64,000 nucleotides of DNA, taken from positions 11,165-75,164 of the forward strand of contig DIKO01000025.1 of the NCBI GenBank assembly GCA_002423615.1. Direction: 5' to 3'. Shown here one piece after another: positions 44,997 to 53,570 of this stretch. Origin of the DNA: Desulfobacteraceae bacterium UBA5616 (lineage in GTDB: Bacteria > Desulfobacterota > Desulfobacteria > Desulfobacterales > UBA5616). Every line of letters begins with the position of its first letter. The first letter of the stretch is position 1. The notes below the pieces were generated by a model. That model saw only the letters and a list, made by a program, of their open reading frames with translations. It did no database searches and had not been told where the DNA came from. The position numbers and the translations under genes were made by a program.

Positions 44997-46249
44997 GACA
45001 GGATGTCCGGTTCGAAGCAAAGTGTGGCGAAATGGTCTTCCATGGTTTCCTCCCGCCGGATCAATTCGATTCCGCCGTCTGTTCGAAGGAGAAGCTCCTT
45101 GGGCCGCAGGCGGCCGTTGTAGTTGAACCCCATGGCATGACCGTGTGCACCGGAGTCGTGGATGGCCAGGATATCCCCTTCCTCGATTTCCGGGAGTTCC
45201 CTTTGAACGGCGAATTTGTCGTTGTTTTCACATAACGATCCCACCACGTCGGCCATCATGTCTTTTTTTCCGTCCTCCTTGCCGATAACGCTGATGTGAT
45301 GATAGGCGCCGTAAAGGGCCGGCCGCATGAGGGAGGACATGCAGGCGTCCACACCGATGTAGGTCCGGTAAATGTCCTTGCGGTTGATGGCGGTCACCAC
45401 CAGGGCGCCGTGGGGCCCGGTCATATACCGGCCGCTTTCCATACATAATCTGGGGACGTAGCCGTTCAAGGATTTAAACTCCCGGAACATGGCAGAGATT
45501 TCCCGGCCCATGGCCGGAAGGTCCAGAGGGGACTGGCCCGGCTGATAGGGAATCCCCAGGCCGCCGCCGATGTTGATAAAGTCGAACCGGATGCCCAAGG
45601 CACCGGAAATCCGGATCACTTCATCCAGAAGCATCCCGGCGGTTTGAACCATGTAAGTGTAATTAAGCTCGTTGGAGGCCAGCATGGTATGAAGGCCGAA
45701 TCTTTTGGCCCCCCGGTCCATGGCAGCGCGGTAGGCGGGGATCAGCTGCTCGTGAGAAACGCCGTATTTTGCCTCAACGGGATTTCCGATGATCTCGTTT
45801 CCCGTCCTCCGGGCGCCGGGGTTGTACCGAAAGCAGATGGTATCCGGAAATTCCGGCACCTTGGGGACAAGGGAAATGTCGTCCAGGTTGAGAAGGCTGC
45901 CACCGTCCGCGGCAGCTGCCTCGAACTCCCTTTGAGTGGTATTGTTGGAGGTGAACATGATGTCCTCGCCCCGGGCGCCCACCCGTCGGCTCAGGACCAG
46001 CTCGGGCTCGGAACTGCAGTCGAATCCGAAGCCCATATCCTTCATGATGGAAAGAATGCTCGGGTTGGGCAGGGCTTTCACCGCATAGTATTCCCGGAAC
46101 CCCTCCAGGGAGGCGAATGCCGATTTCAGATTTTCGCCTGTTTCCCGGATGCCCGCTTCATCATAGATATGAAAGGGGGTATGGAAATGACCGGCGATGT
46201 CCTTTATTTTAGGAAACAGCCGTTGTTGAAAGGAAGACGACATGGGCAT
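44993..46249 (-). CDS. lysA: Diaminopimelate decarboxylase-like PLP enzyme
   Basis: A 418-residue fold-type III PLP enzyme. The PLP lysine is in YYAVKALPNP (about residue 58), the phosphate-binding glycine run is NIGGGLGIPY, and the substrate/partner-site Cys is in LCENNDKF. It differs from standard LysA in two places: CMESGRY instead of EPGRS/V and GAHGHAMGFNYNGRLRPKELLL instead of GAYxxxMxSxYNxRxRPxE. That makes it a divergent member, perhaps with an altered substrate, but its position four bases after dapL supports meso-diaminopimelate to lysine conversion. Start ATG 46249. Confidence 0.82.
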   Translation of the reverse strand: MPMSSSFQQRLFPKIKDIAGHFHTPFHIYDEAGIRETGENLKSAFASLEGFREYYAVKALPNPSILSIMKDMGFGFDCSSEPELVLSRRVGARGEDIMFTSNNTTQREFEAAAADGGSLLNLDDISLVPKVPEFPDTICFRYNPGARRTGNEIIGNPVEAKYGVSHEQLIPAYRAAMDRGAKRFGLHTMLASNELNYTYMVQTAGMLLDEVIRISGALGIRFDFINIGGGLGIPYQPGQSPLDLPAMGREISAMFREFKSLNGYVPRLCMESGRYMTGPHGALVVTAINRKDIYRTYIGVDACMSSLMRPALYGAYHHISVIGKEDGKKDMMADVVGSLCENNDKFAVQRELPEIEEGDILAIHDSGAHGHAMGFNYNGRLRPKELLLRTDGGIELIRREETMEDHFATLCFEPDILS

Positions 46250-46253
46250 GGTT

Positions 46254-47483
46254 TTATTCTCCTTTTAACGCGGTTTTGATGCGGCCCATGGCCTGTTCCA
46301 CATTGGCGTAACTGTTGAAGGCGCTGATGCGTATAAAACCCTGGCCGCATTTTCCGAATCCCACCCCGGGGGTGCAGACCACCCCGGCCTTGGTCAGCAG
46401 AAGATCGAAGAATTCCCAGGAATCCCGCCGGCCGTCGATCCAGATGTAGGGAGAGTTTTCTCCCCCCGTACACTCGTACCCCAAGGCCGTCATTTCACTG
46501 CGGATCAGGGCCGCGTTTTTCATGTAGCCGTTGATTAGGTTCTTGACCTGGGCCTTTCCCCCGTCGGTGTAAACGGCTTCCGCGGCACGCTGGACCGGAT
46601 AGGAGACGCCGTTGAATTTGGTGGTGTGGCGGCGGTTCCACAGGGCGTGAAGGAAATGGGGGTTCATGTTTTCATCCCAGGCCGTCAGGGTTTTGGGCAC
46701 AACTGTAAAGGCGCAACGGGTTCCGGTGAAGCCAGCCGTCTTGGAGAAGCTCCTGAATTCGATGGCCACATCTTTTGCCCCATGGATTTCATAGATGCTC
46801 CGGGGCAGGGCGTCGTCCTGGATAAAAGCCTCGTAAGCAGCGTCAAACAGGATTACGGCCTTTGTTTGTTTAGCGTAATCCACCCATTTTTTAAGTGCTT
46901 CCCGTGTTATCACCGCGCCTGTGGGGTTGTTGGGAAAGCACAGGTAAATGAGATCCACGGGTTGTGCGGGAAGATCGGGGATGAAATCATTTTCCCGGGT
47001 GCAGTCCAGATAAGTGATGCCGTCATACCTGCCTTCGGCGAATTCGCCTGTTCGGCCCGCCATGACGTTGGTGTCCAGGTAAACCGGATAAACCGGATCG
47101 GGAAGGGCGATTCGGACATCCGTTGAAAAGAGTTCCTGGATGTTTCCCGTGTCGCATTTGGCCCCGTCGCTGACGAAGATTTCATCCGCCTGAATATCAG
47201 CACCCCTGGTCTGATAATCGTTTTCGGCGATTTTTTTCCTCAGGAAATCATATCCCTGTTCCGGACCATATCCCCTGAAGCTCGGTTCCTGACCCATCTC
47301 GTCCACGGCGGCGTGGAAGGCGGTAATGCAGGCCGGGGGAAGGGCCCGCGTCACATCGCCGATGCCCAGCCGGATAATGGATTTTTCCGGATGTTGAGAC
47401 TGGAAGGCGGCGACCCTTTTGGCGATGGTGGAAAAAAGATAAGAGGCCTGCAATTTCAGATAATTTTCGTTGATTTTAATCAT
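46254..47483 (-). CDS. dapL: LL-diaminopimelate aminotransferase
   Basis: A 409-residue class I aminotransferase of the DapL type, which makes LL-diaminopimelate from tetrahydrodipicolinate in one step. The opening, INENYLKLQASYLFSTIAKRVAAFQ, and IRLGIGDVTRALPPACI are characteristic of the family. Other segments: FVSDGAKCDTGNIQELF, LCFPNNPTGAVITREAL, and the PLP lysine in RSFSKTAGFTGTRCAF. ATG 47483 is preferred: the longer frame reads through the Lrp gene. The first eight bases overlap the Lrp gene, suggesting coupled translation. Confidence 0.94.
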   Translation of the reverse strand: MIKINENYLKLQASYLFSTIAKRVAAFQSQHPEKSIIRLGIGDVTRALPPACITAFHAAVDEMGQEPSFRGYGPEQGYDFLRKKIAENDYQTRGADIQADEIFVSDGAKCDTGNIQELFSTDVRIALPDPVYPVYLDTNVMAGRTGEFAEGRYDGITYLDCTRENDFIPDLPAQPVDLIYLCFPNNPTGAVITREALKKWVDYAKQTKAVILFDAAYEAFIQDDALPRSIYEIHGAKDVAIEFRSFSKTAGFTGTRCAFTVVPKTLTAWDENMNPHFLHALWNRRHTTKFNGVSYPVQRAAEAVYTDGGKAQVKNLINGYMKNAALIRSEMTALGYECTGGENSPYIWIDGRRDSWEFFDLLLTKAGVVCTPGVGFGKCGQGFIRISAFNSYANVEQAMGRIKTALKGE

Positions 47484-47967
47484 TGCTTTCATTCTCCGGT
47501 ATTGGATGTTCGCCCAGGGGGATCCGGGCGGTTTCTTTGTAAGTGGATAGAACAACGGTGGTCCGGGTGTCCACCACCCCCTCAATGGGCATTACCCGTT
47601 CACGGACAATTCTTCCCAGATCCGTGGTATCCGCGGCCCGCAATTTGACCAGATAGCCGTCGTTTCCCGCCACATAATGCACTTCCTGAATCTCCGGGAT
47701 TTCGGAAAGGGCCGTGCCGATCTCCCCGGATCCATTATTTTTTTCAGCTTTGACCCAGATGAAGGCCACCAGGGTTTTCCGGAACTTTTCCGGATTCAGC
47801 CGGACTTCGTAGCCGTCGATGAATCCCTGGTGCTCCAGTTTTCGGATACGCTCCAGAACGGCCGATGGGACCATGCCCACTTGTCTCGCCACTTCCACGT
47901 TGGGAATACGGGCCTTCTCCTGGAGGATTTTCAATATTTTAAAGCTGGTTTCGTCAATCATTCGCAT
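47476..47967 (-). CDS. Lrp/AsnC-family transcriptional regulator
   Basis: A 163-residue regulator with an N-terminal helix-turn-helix (DETSFKILKILQEKARIPNVEVARQVGM in character, with VPSAVLERIRKLEHQGFIDGY as the recognition part) and a C-terminal RAM domain (VAFIWVKAE to VVLSTYKET) that in the family binds amino acids. It heads the dapL-lysA-IscU operon and probably senses lysine or diaminopimelate, which is inference. A 15-base palindrome over its -35 region could be its own operator. Start ATG 47967 (an in-frame ATG two codons later is also possible). Confidence 0.9.
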   Translation of the reverse strand: MRMIDETSFKILKILQEKARIPNVEVARQVGMVPSAVLERIRKLEHQGFIDGYEVRLNPEKFRKTLVAFIWVKAEKNNGSGEIGTALSEIPEIQEVHYVAGNDGYLVKLRAADTTDLGRIVRERVMPIEGVVDTRTTVVLSTYKETARIPLGEHPIPENESND

Positions 47968-47987
47968 TATCCTTATAATTAGAGACT

Positions 47988-48028
47988 AAATTACATATAA
48001 ATAAGGCAATGTCAAGAATGATGTTCTT
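47988..48028 (-). promoter_or_regulatory. Promoter and probable operator of the Lrp-dapL-lysA operon
   Basis: On the - strand TTGACA lies at 48015-48010 with a 16-base spacer before TAATTT at 47993-47988. A 15-base palindrome AAGAATGATGTTCTT (48014-48028) abuts and overlaps the -35. Its length and 5-5-5 layout resemble Lrp-family sites, so autoregulation is plausible. The region is strongly AT-rich. Confidence 0.5.
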
Positions 48029-48088
48029 AAATTAGCACTATTTAGGAAATAAAATTTGGATTAACCCCGAAGCCCGGCAGGCGGTGTG

Positions 48089-48883
48089 CTAATTTCCCTT
48101 AAAGTCAGGGTCCCTTTTTTCAAGGAAGGCCGTAACCCCTTCCCTGAAATCCTCGGTCTGATGGGTGAGCGCCAACTGGTCCATATCCATGTGCATGAGG
48201 GCCTGGTCCAGTGCCGAGGATATGGCATTGACGCTTCGCTTGATCATCTGGGCCGGGATAGGGGGCATGGCGGCATACTGTTCGGCCATGGTCATGGCCT
48301 GGTCAATGAGTTTTTCCTTTGGCGCGATTTCATCCAGGAATCCCCATTCCAGGAGAGTTTTCGCGAATTCCCGCCGGGCTAAGATGGCAAGCCGTTTGGC
48401 ACGGGAAGGTCCCACCAGGTGAACGCAGAGGGGAAGGGAAACCCAGCTTAAACTCATGCCGAGTCGGCATTCCGGGTATCCCACGAAACAGTCCTCGGCC
48501 CCGATGCGAAAATCCAGGGCGGACACGATGCAGGCTCCGCCGCCCATGGCCCCGCCGTTAACGGCGGCAATGGTGATCTGGTCGATATCCAGGACCTTCT
48601 TCAGCATCCGGGGGCCGATCCGGGATTGCCGGAGCCTTTCCAGCAGTGGGGCGTTTTCACCGCTTCTTCGGGCCGGGTCGGCAAGATCCACGCCGGCGCT
48701 GAAGTGTTTACCCGCACCGGTGAAGATCACCACCCGGGTGCGGGTGTCTTTTTTCAGGTCTTCGGTGAGTTTTTCAATTTCCCCCATGAAGTCCACGGAC
48801 AGCGCGTTGAGTTTTTCGGGGCGGTTCAGTGTCACAACAGCGATATTTCCCTTTTGTTCAAACGTCATGAATTGGTAGGGCAT
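48089..48883 (-). CDS. Enoyl-CoA hydratase/isomerase family protein
   Basis: A 264-residue, full-length crotonase. The first oxyanion-hole loop is HFSAGVDLAD, the second AAVNGGAMGGGACIVSALD, and a Glu at the Glu164-like position is present in GYPECRLGMSLSW; the Glu144-like position is not obviously conserved. So hydration or another crotonase reaction is possible but not assignable. It starts at ATG 48883 with an AAGGAGATCAC site. It is a single leftward gene between the Lrp operon and the ACD-like gene and is a complete paralogue of the two hydratase-type genes at the left of the window. Confidence 0.88.
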   Translation of the reverse strand: MPYQFMTFEQKGNIAVVTLNRPEKLNALSVDFMGEIEKLTEDLKKDTRTRVVIFTGAGKHFSAGVDLADPARRSGENAPLLERLRQSRIGPRMLKKVLDIDQITIAAVNGGAMGGGACIVSALDFRIGAEDCFVGYPECRLGMSLSWVSLPLCVHLVGPSRAKRLAILARREFAKTLLEWGFLDEIAPKEKLIDQAMTMAEQYAAMPPIPAQMIKRSVNAISSALDQALMHMDMDQLALTHQTEDFREGVTAFLEKRDPDFKGN

Positions 48884-49050
48884 AAGTGATCTCCTTTTTT
48901 TAAGAGCCTGTCAAAACCAGAAAAAGACGGATGAAAAAGAAAAATGGTTTGACCTTGCAGGGTCCTGTGAGTATATAAGTCAGGTCGATTCGATTACTCA
49001 ACCCATATCTGAGGGCTCTTTCCCTTCACCATGTCCAGAGAAAAGGAAAA

Positions 49051-50466
49051 ATGAATAAAATGACCGGATCCGAACATTTCCTGGAAAAATTCGTCTCACC
49101 CGAAAGCGTCGCCGTTGTCGGGGCATCCAACAACCCGGCCCGGATCAACTATCATCTTGTCGGGAATCTCATCAACCTGGGTTTTCCAGGAAGAATTTAT
49201 CCGGTGAATCCAAATGAAAAGGAGATTCTGGGGTTAAAATCCTACGCCGCCGTTTCGGACATCGAAGAAGTGGTGGACCTTGCCGTCATCGGTGTGTCCG
49301 CTGCCCAGACGCCCAAGGTGCTGGAGGAGTGCGCCCGAAAAGGCATCAAGCGGGTGACCCTGATCGCGGGTGGCTTCTCGGAGATCGGCGCCAAGGGAAA
49401 AGAGATTCAAAACCACTTGGCCGATCTTCTGAAGGAATTCCACATGCGGGCCATCGGCCCCAATGCTTTAAGTCCCATCAATGTCCACGGCAAATTCGCC
49501 GTGAGCTTTCATGAACTTAAGACCATCACCCCCGGCAACCTGTCCCTGATTTTCCAGTCCGGCCTGTATGAACCGGCCTTTACCTGGATGTTGACGGATT
49601 ACAATTTGTGTTTCAGCAAATTGATCGATCTGGGCAATAAGATGGACATTACGGAGGTGGATGCACTGAATTATCTTATCGACGATCCTCAGACAAAAGT
49701 CATCGCCATTCACACGGAAAGCATCTCGGGGGACGGAAGGGAGTTTTTCAACGCACTTCGAAAGGCCAGGGCAAAGAACAAACGGGTGGTGGTGATTAAA
49801 ACCGGAAGAACCCAGGCCGGTGCGAAGGCCGCCGCTTCCCACACCGGGTCCATGGTAAGGGGGAGTGATCTCATTTTTGACGCGGCCCTGAAACAGGCAG
49901 GCGCCCTGCGGGTGGACACCATCGACACGTTTTTCGACATCGCAAGGGCCCTGGACCGGTTCGGGGACATTGTTCCCGGGAACAACCGGATTTCCATCGC
50001 CGTATTTCCCGGCGGTCTGGGCGTCATGGTAACGGATCTCTGCGAACGTTCGGGCCTGGCCATGGCCGTTATCGGAAAGGATTCGGTGGAACGGCTGAAA
50101 AAAATCAAAATGCAGTGGGATATGGCATCCAACCCCTGGGATCTGGGTGTCACCACCCAATTCAACGACCCCATAACCGTCTACAGCACGTGGGTGGACG
50201 CCATGGTCCATGACCCCGATGTGGATATGCTGGCCTTTCAGGTTCACGACAGAATGCTGCTTCTCGGAGAAGATTTCTTCAGGATCTTTTTAAGGGCCAG
50301 AGAAGCGGGTAAACCCACGGCCATCTGGATGCAGGGCAAACTTCCCGGTACCCATGGCCTCCTGAAATGGCTGGAGGCCAAAAACGTCCCGGTCTTTCCT
50401 TCGCCGGAAAAAGCAATTCAGTCACTGGTGGCCCTTTACAGGGTGACTCGGCCCGTAAAAGGGTAG
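49051..50466 (+). CDS. CoA-binding ACD alpha-subunit-like protein
   Basis: A 471-residue protein with an N-terminal CoA-binding Rossmann domain (VAVVGASNNPARINYHLVGNLINLGFPGRIYPVNP) and two succinyl-CoA-ligase-like domains, the layout of the alpha part of ADP-forming acetyl-CoA synthetases. AASHTGSMVRG contains a His typical for this protein type. The ATP-grasp beta part is absent from the protein and its neighbourhood, so either a partner is encoded elsewhere or it works differently, for example as a CoA-transfer or regulatory protein. Start ATG 49051 with an AAAAGGAAAA site. A similar protein is encoded at 59535-60923. Confidence 0.82.
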   Translation: MNKMTGSEHFLEKFVSPESVAVVGASNNPARINYHLVGNLINLGFPGRIYPVNPNEKEILGLKSYAAVSDIEEVVDLAVIGVSAAQTPKVLEECARKGIKRVTLIAGGFSEIGAKGKEIQNHLADLLKEFHMRAIGPNALSPINVHGKFAVSFHELKTITPGNLSLIFQSGLYEPAFTWMLTDYNLCFSKLIDLGNKMDITEVDALNYLIDDPQTKVIAIHTESISGDGREFFNALRKARAKNKRVVVIKTGRTQAGAKAAASHTGSMVRGSDLIFDAALKQAGALRVDTIDTFFDIARALDRFGDIVPGNNRISIAVFPGGLGVMVTDLCERSGLAMAVIGKDSVERLKKIKMQWDMASNPWDLGVTTQFNDPITVYSTWVDAMVHDPDVDMLAFQVHDRMLLLGEDFFRIFLRAREAGKPTAIWMQGKLPGTHGLLKWLEAKNVPVFPSPEKAIQSLVALYRVTRPVKG

Positions 50467-50606
50467 TTCACCTCCCGGAGAACCATGGGCGGAAATTGAT
50501 GAACGCTTAAAAAAAAAATCATCGTCCTGCGACCTAAAGGCCATGGGCCTGACAAGATCAAAGTTGAACCATGAGCAGGATGCGGAGCCTCCATATCATT
50601 TGGAAC

Positions 50607-51767
50607 CTACTGCATTTGCGGCCAATTGTTCGGTTTAAGGTGAAGAAGAAAATCCTCGACCGGCCAACAGGCAATTCCATCGATCTGCCGTTTCTCCGTT
50701 CCCCTGTATAACAACATCCCACCGGCTTCCGGATAATCGGTCAGGAACGCTTTAAGGGATTTCAAGCTTTTGGGGTGAATTTGTCTGGAGTTCTTCACTT
50801 CGATAGCCCAAAAATAATTCTCTCCATACAGAATGAAATCTACCTCGGACCCTCCCCTGGTTTTCCAGAAGAAGCAGTCGACCGGGCCGTCCGAATAATC
50901 GCACCATGCTTTCAAGTGTTGTAAAACCAGGCCTTCCAGGGCTATCCCGCCGATCTCATCCGGGCTGTCAAGTGGTCCTTTAGGGCGCAAATGATGGTAA
51001 ACTCCTGCATCAAACAAAAAAAACTTGGGCTGAACGGTCATTTCTCGTCTTGCCCGTTTCAAAAAAACGGGAAGCTTGTACCCGATCAACAGGTCCTCGA
51101 TAATTGAGAGATAATTCTCCACGACCTTTCTTGAGACCTGACATTCCCTGGCGATATGATTCAGGTTTAAAATACTGCCGTGAGAAAAACTTATCGCCTC
51201 GAGAAAGCGGGCAAAAGAGCCGACATTTCTGACAAGCCCCTCTTCTTTAACCTCTTCCTTCAAGTAAAGCGCGATATAGGTCGCCAGTGTCTTGTCGGGC
51301 TCGTTTGCCGATACGATTAACGGAATGAGGCCGGTTCGGAGCGCTGTTTCAAGAGAAAAATCAGGTCCCAGTTCAGCCGCCATAAAAGGATGGAAATGAG
51401 TCAGGATGGCTCGGCCCGCCAGCAGGTTCACGCCCCCGCGCCGCAATTTTCGGGCGCTGGAACCGCTGAGAATAAATTGATTTGTCTTATCTTCCGCGAT
51501 CAGACTGTGGATGCTGTCAAGGAGTTTAGGGGCTTTTTGGACCTCGTCGATAATGAAGTGTTTTGTGTGCGGGTTTGCCGTGACGACTTCTTTGATCCTC
51601 TCGGGATGCCCGATATAATCTCTGTATGCCCGGTCGTCCAACAAGTCCACCCGGTAGGCATCCGGGAAAGTATTTCTGAGCCAGGTTGATTTTCCCGTTC
51701 CTCGTGGTCCGAAAATAATAAAGCTGTCCTTCGGCGGTTTAAAAAATCTTTCCGTGAATATTTCCAT
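50607..51767 (-). CDS. AAA_14 / DUF4143 family ATPase
   Basis: A 386-residue P-loop ATPase. Walker A is GPRGTGKST (about residues 20-28), Walker B HFIIDEVQKAP, followed by ILSGSSARKL. The C-terminal DUF4143 part has EVDFILYGENYFWAIEVKNS, a PD-(D/E)XK nuclease-like segment with Glu-Val-Asp and Glu-Val-Lys. Such proteins are common in anaerobes and archaea, are often strain-variable and have no agreed function. It stands alone between unrelated genes with loosely packed intergenic DNA, compatible with recent acquisition. Start ATG 51767. Confidence 0.87.
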   Translation of the reverse strand: MEIFTERFFKPPKDSFIIFGPRGTGKSTWLRNTFPDAYRVDLLDDRAYRDYIGHPERIKEVVTANPHTKHFIIDEVQKAPKLLDSIHSLIAEDKTNQFILSGSSARKLRRGGVNLLAGRAILTHFHPFMAAELGPDFSLETALRTGLIPLIVSANEPDKTLATYIALYLKEEVKEEGLVRNVGSFARFLEAISFSHGSILNLNHIARECQVSRKVVENYLSIIEDLLIGYKLPVFLKRARREMTVQPKFFLFDAGVYHHLRPKGPLDSPDEIGGIALEGLVLQHLKAWCDYSDGPVDCFFWKTRGGSEVDFILYGENYFWAIEVKNSRQIHPKSLKSLKAFLTDYPEAGGMLLYRGTEKRQIDGIACWPVEDFLLHLKPNNWPQMQ

Positions 51768-52006
51768 GGTTTCCCCTTAGATAACTGCAAAATTTCCCTG
51801 TCAGGTTAAAAATGAGACCCATAATTGCCCTTTTGGGTAAAAAATGCAACATAAATATAAGGAGTCGCCGGTCACCTTCCTGGGGTGCGGAACATCGTGG
51901 CGATCGACCGGATTTTGGAACACGATGGTGTGAAAGTATTCCCGGTGGGTTTTGAATCTCAAGAAGCGGGGGAGGCCGGCGACCTCGGGTAAGCCGCCGG
52001 AAAGAA

Positions 52007-53410
52007 TCAGAAATAGCTCGACCCGTCCCAGCAGTGGGTGCAGAGTTTTTCCTTGGGAAGGCCGATGGCGGCAACCAGGTCGTCCAGCTTCTGGAATTTC
52101 AAGGTGGTCAGCTTTAACTCACGCCGGATAAGGTCCGCCATGGCCAGGTTACGATCCGTCCCATGCCGGGCGTATTCCTCCAGGAAAATATCCTCTTTTC
52201 CTTCGAGCTCCTTTATGGCCTTTCTGCCGGCCAGATCCAGAGAGGACTGGGACGTGGAAAAATTGAGGAATTCACAGGGGTAAATCAGGGTGGGGCAGGC
52301 GGGTCTCATGTGAATTTCCTTTGCCCCGCGTTGAAAAAGGGACTCGATGTTTTCCTTGAGCTGGGTTCCCCGGACAATGGAATCTTCGCAGAAAAGGATT
52401 CTTTGATCCTGGATAAGGGCTTTGACGGGGATTAGTTTCATACGGGCCACGAGGTCCCGGACGGACTGATTCTGGGGCATGAAACTTCGGGGCCAGGTGG
52501 GGGTGTATTTGACATAAGGACGCCGGTAGGGAATTTTTTTCTCATTGGCATACCCGATGGCGTGACCGATGCCGGAATCGGGAATTCCGGCGACAAAGTC
52601 GACGTTCACGTCGTCATTCTGCGCCAGGGCACTTCCGCACCGGTAACGGACCTCTTCCACGTTGATGCCTTCATAACTGGTGGCCGGGTATCCGTAATAC
52701 ACCCAGAGAAATGAGCAGATCTGCATGCGCGCGCCGGGTTTTTGAACCTGTTCACACCCATCCGGCGTCATGAAGACGATTTCTCCGGGACCCAGGTATT
52801 TCTCGGTTTCGAATCCCAGGTTGGGAAAGGCGCAGGTTTCCGAAGAGGCCGCAAAAGCACCGTTTTTCTTTCCGATGACGATGGGGGTCCTGCCGAGCCT
52901 GTCGCGGACCGCGTAAATACCTTTTTCCGTGAGAATGAGCATGGAGCAGGAGCCCTGGATCACTTCCTGGGCGTTTCGGATTCCTTCGGAAAAAGAACCC
53001 TTTTCACAGATCAGCATGGCGGCGAGTTCCGTGGGATTGATTCCCTCACCGTTGGTTTCCACGAAATGCCGTTTGTCCTGAAAGAACCTTCGGGCGATAT
53101 CCTCGATGTTGCTGATTTTTGCAACGGTCACGATACCGAAGGTCCCCAGGTGAGAGCTGATCAGGATGGGTTGGGAATCGTTGTCGCTGATGACGCCGAT
53201 GCCCTTGTTGCCTCTGAATTTCGGCAGATCCGACTCGAATTTGGATCTGAAATAGGCGCTTTCAAGGCTGTGAATGGAGCGGGAAAACCCTTTGTCGCCA
53301 TGAACGGCGAGTCCGCCCCGCCGGGTGCCCAGATGAGACAGATAATCCGTTCCATAAAAAAGATCTGTAATGCAATCGCCGGTTGAAACCGTGCCGAATA
53401 ATCCACCCAT
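52007..53410 (-). CDS. PurF-like phosphoribosyltransferase lacking the N-terminal Cys nucleophile
   Basis: A 467-residue relative of glutamine PRPP amidotransferase. Normal PurF begins Met-Cys-Gly with Cys as the glutaminase nucleophile; this protein begins Met-Gly-Gly (MGGLFGTVSTGDC), so the glutaminase cannot work in the usual way. The PRPP-binding loop is kept (ILFCEDSIVRGTQLKEN), and four cysteines matching the Bacillus-type [4Fe-4S] ligands appear intact: CSFLWVYYG, ACPTLIYPCEFLNFS and the C-terminal CTHCWDG pair. Start ATG 53410 has an AAGGAG site ten bases before it. It is divergent from carB with 160 bases between. It may be ammonia-dependent or serve a different reaction. Confidence 0.82.
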   Translation of the reverse strand: MGGLFGTVSTGDCITDLFYGTDYLSHLGTRRGGLAVHGDKGFSRSIHSLESAYFRSKFESDLPKFRGNKGIGVISDNDSQPILISSHLGTFGIVTVAKISNIEDIARRFFQDKRHFVETNGEGINPTELAAMLICEKGSFSEGIRNAQEVIQGSCSMLILTEKGIYAVRDRLGRTPIVIGKKNGAFAASSETCAFPNLGFETEKYLGPGEIVFMTPDGCEQVQKPGARMQICSFLWVYYGYPATSYEGINVEEVRYRCGSALAQNDDVNVDFVAGIPDSGIGHAIGYANEKKIPYRRPYVKYTPTWPRSFMPQNQSVRDLVARMKLIPVKALIQDQRILFCEDSIVRGTQLKENIESLFQRGAKEIHMRPACPTLIYPCEFLNFSTSQSSLDLAGRKAIKELEGKEDIFLEEYARHGTDRNLAMADLIRRELKLTTLKFQKLDDLVAAIGLPKEKLCTHCWDGSSYF

Positions 53411-53570
53411 GAAACTCTCTCTCCTTGACCGATCCTGAAAATATTTTGAGCAAAATATAATTTTCCTATAAGTATTGATAAAAAATGTCAAATATTATAA
53501 CTCTCACTGGATTTTTGAAACCACTGGTAATCTCATGAAATAAACTCTCAAGATACATAAGGAGCTTTTT

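Noticed and set aside
51844..51992. Possible gene remnant (short rightward frames reading SPVTFLGCGTS, like a metallo-beta-lactamase start, and NIVAIDRILEHDGVKVFPVGFES)
   Set aside because: The two pieces are in different frames, are very short and do not continue into a recognisable domain; chance similarity cannot be excluded.
53411..53570. Leftward promoter for the PurF-like gene (TTGACA at 53486-53491 on the - strand)
   Set aside because: The -35 is perfect, but no -10 fits well at 16-18 bases; kept out of the feature list as undecided.
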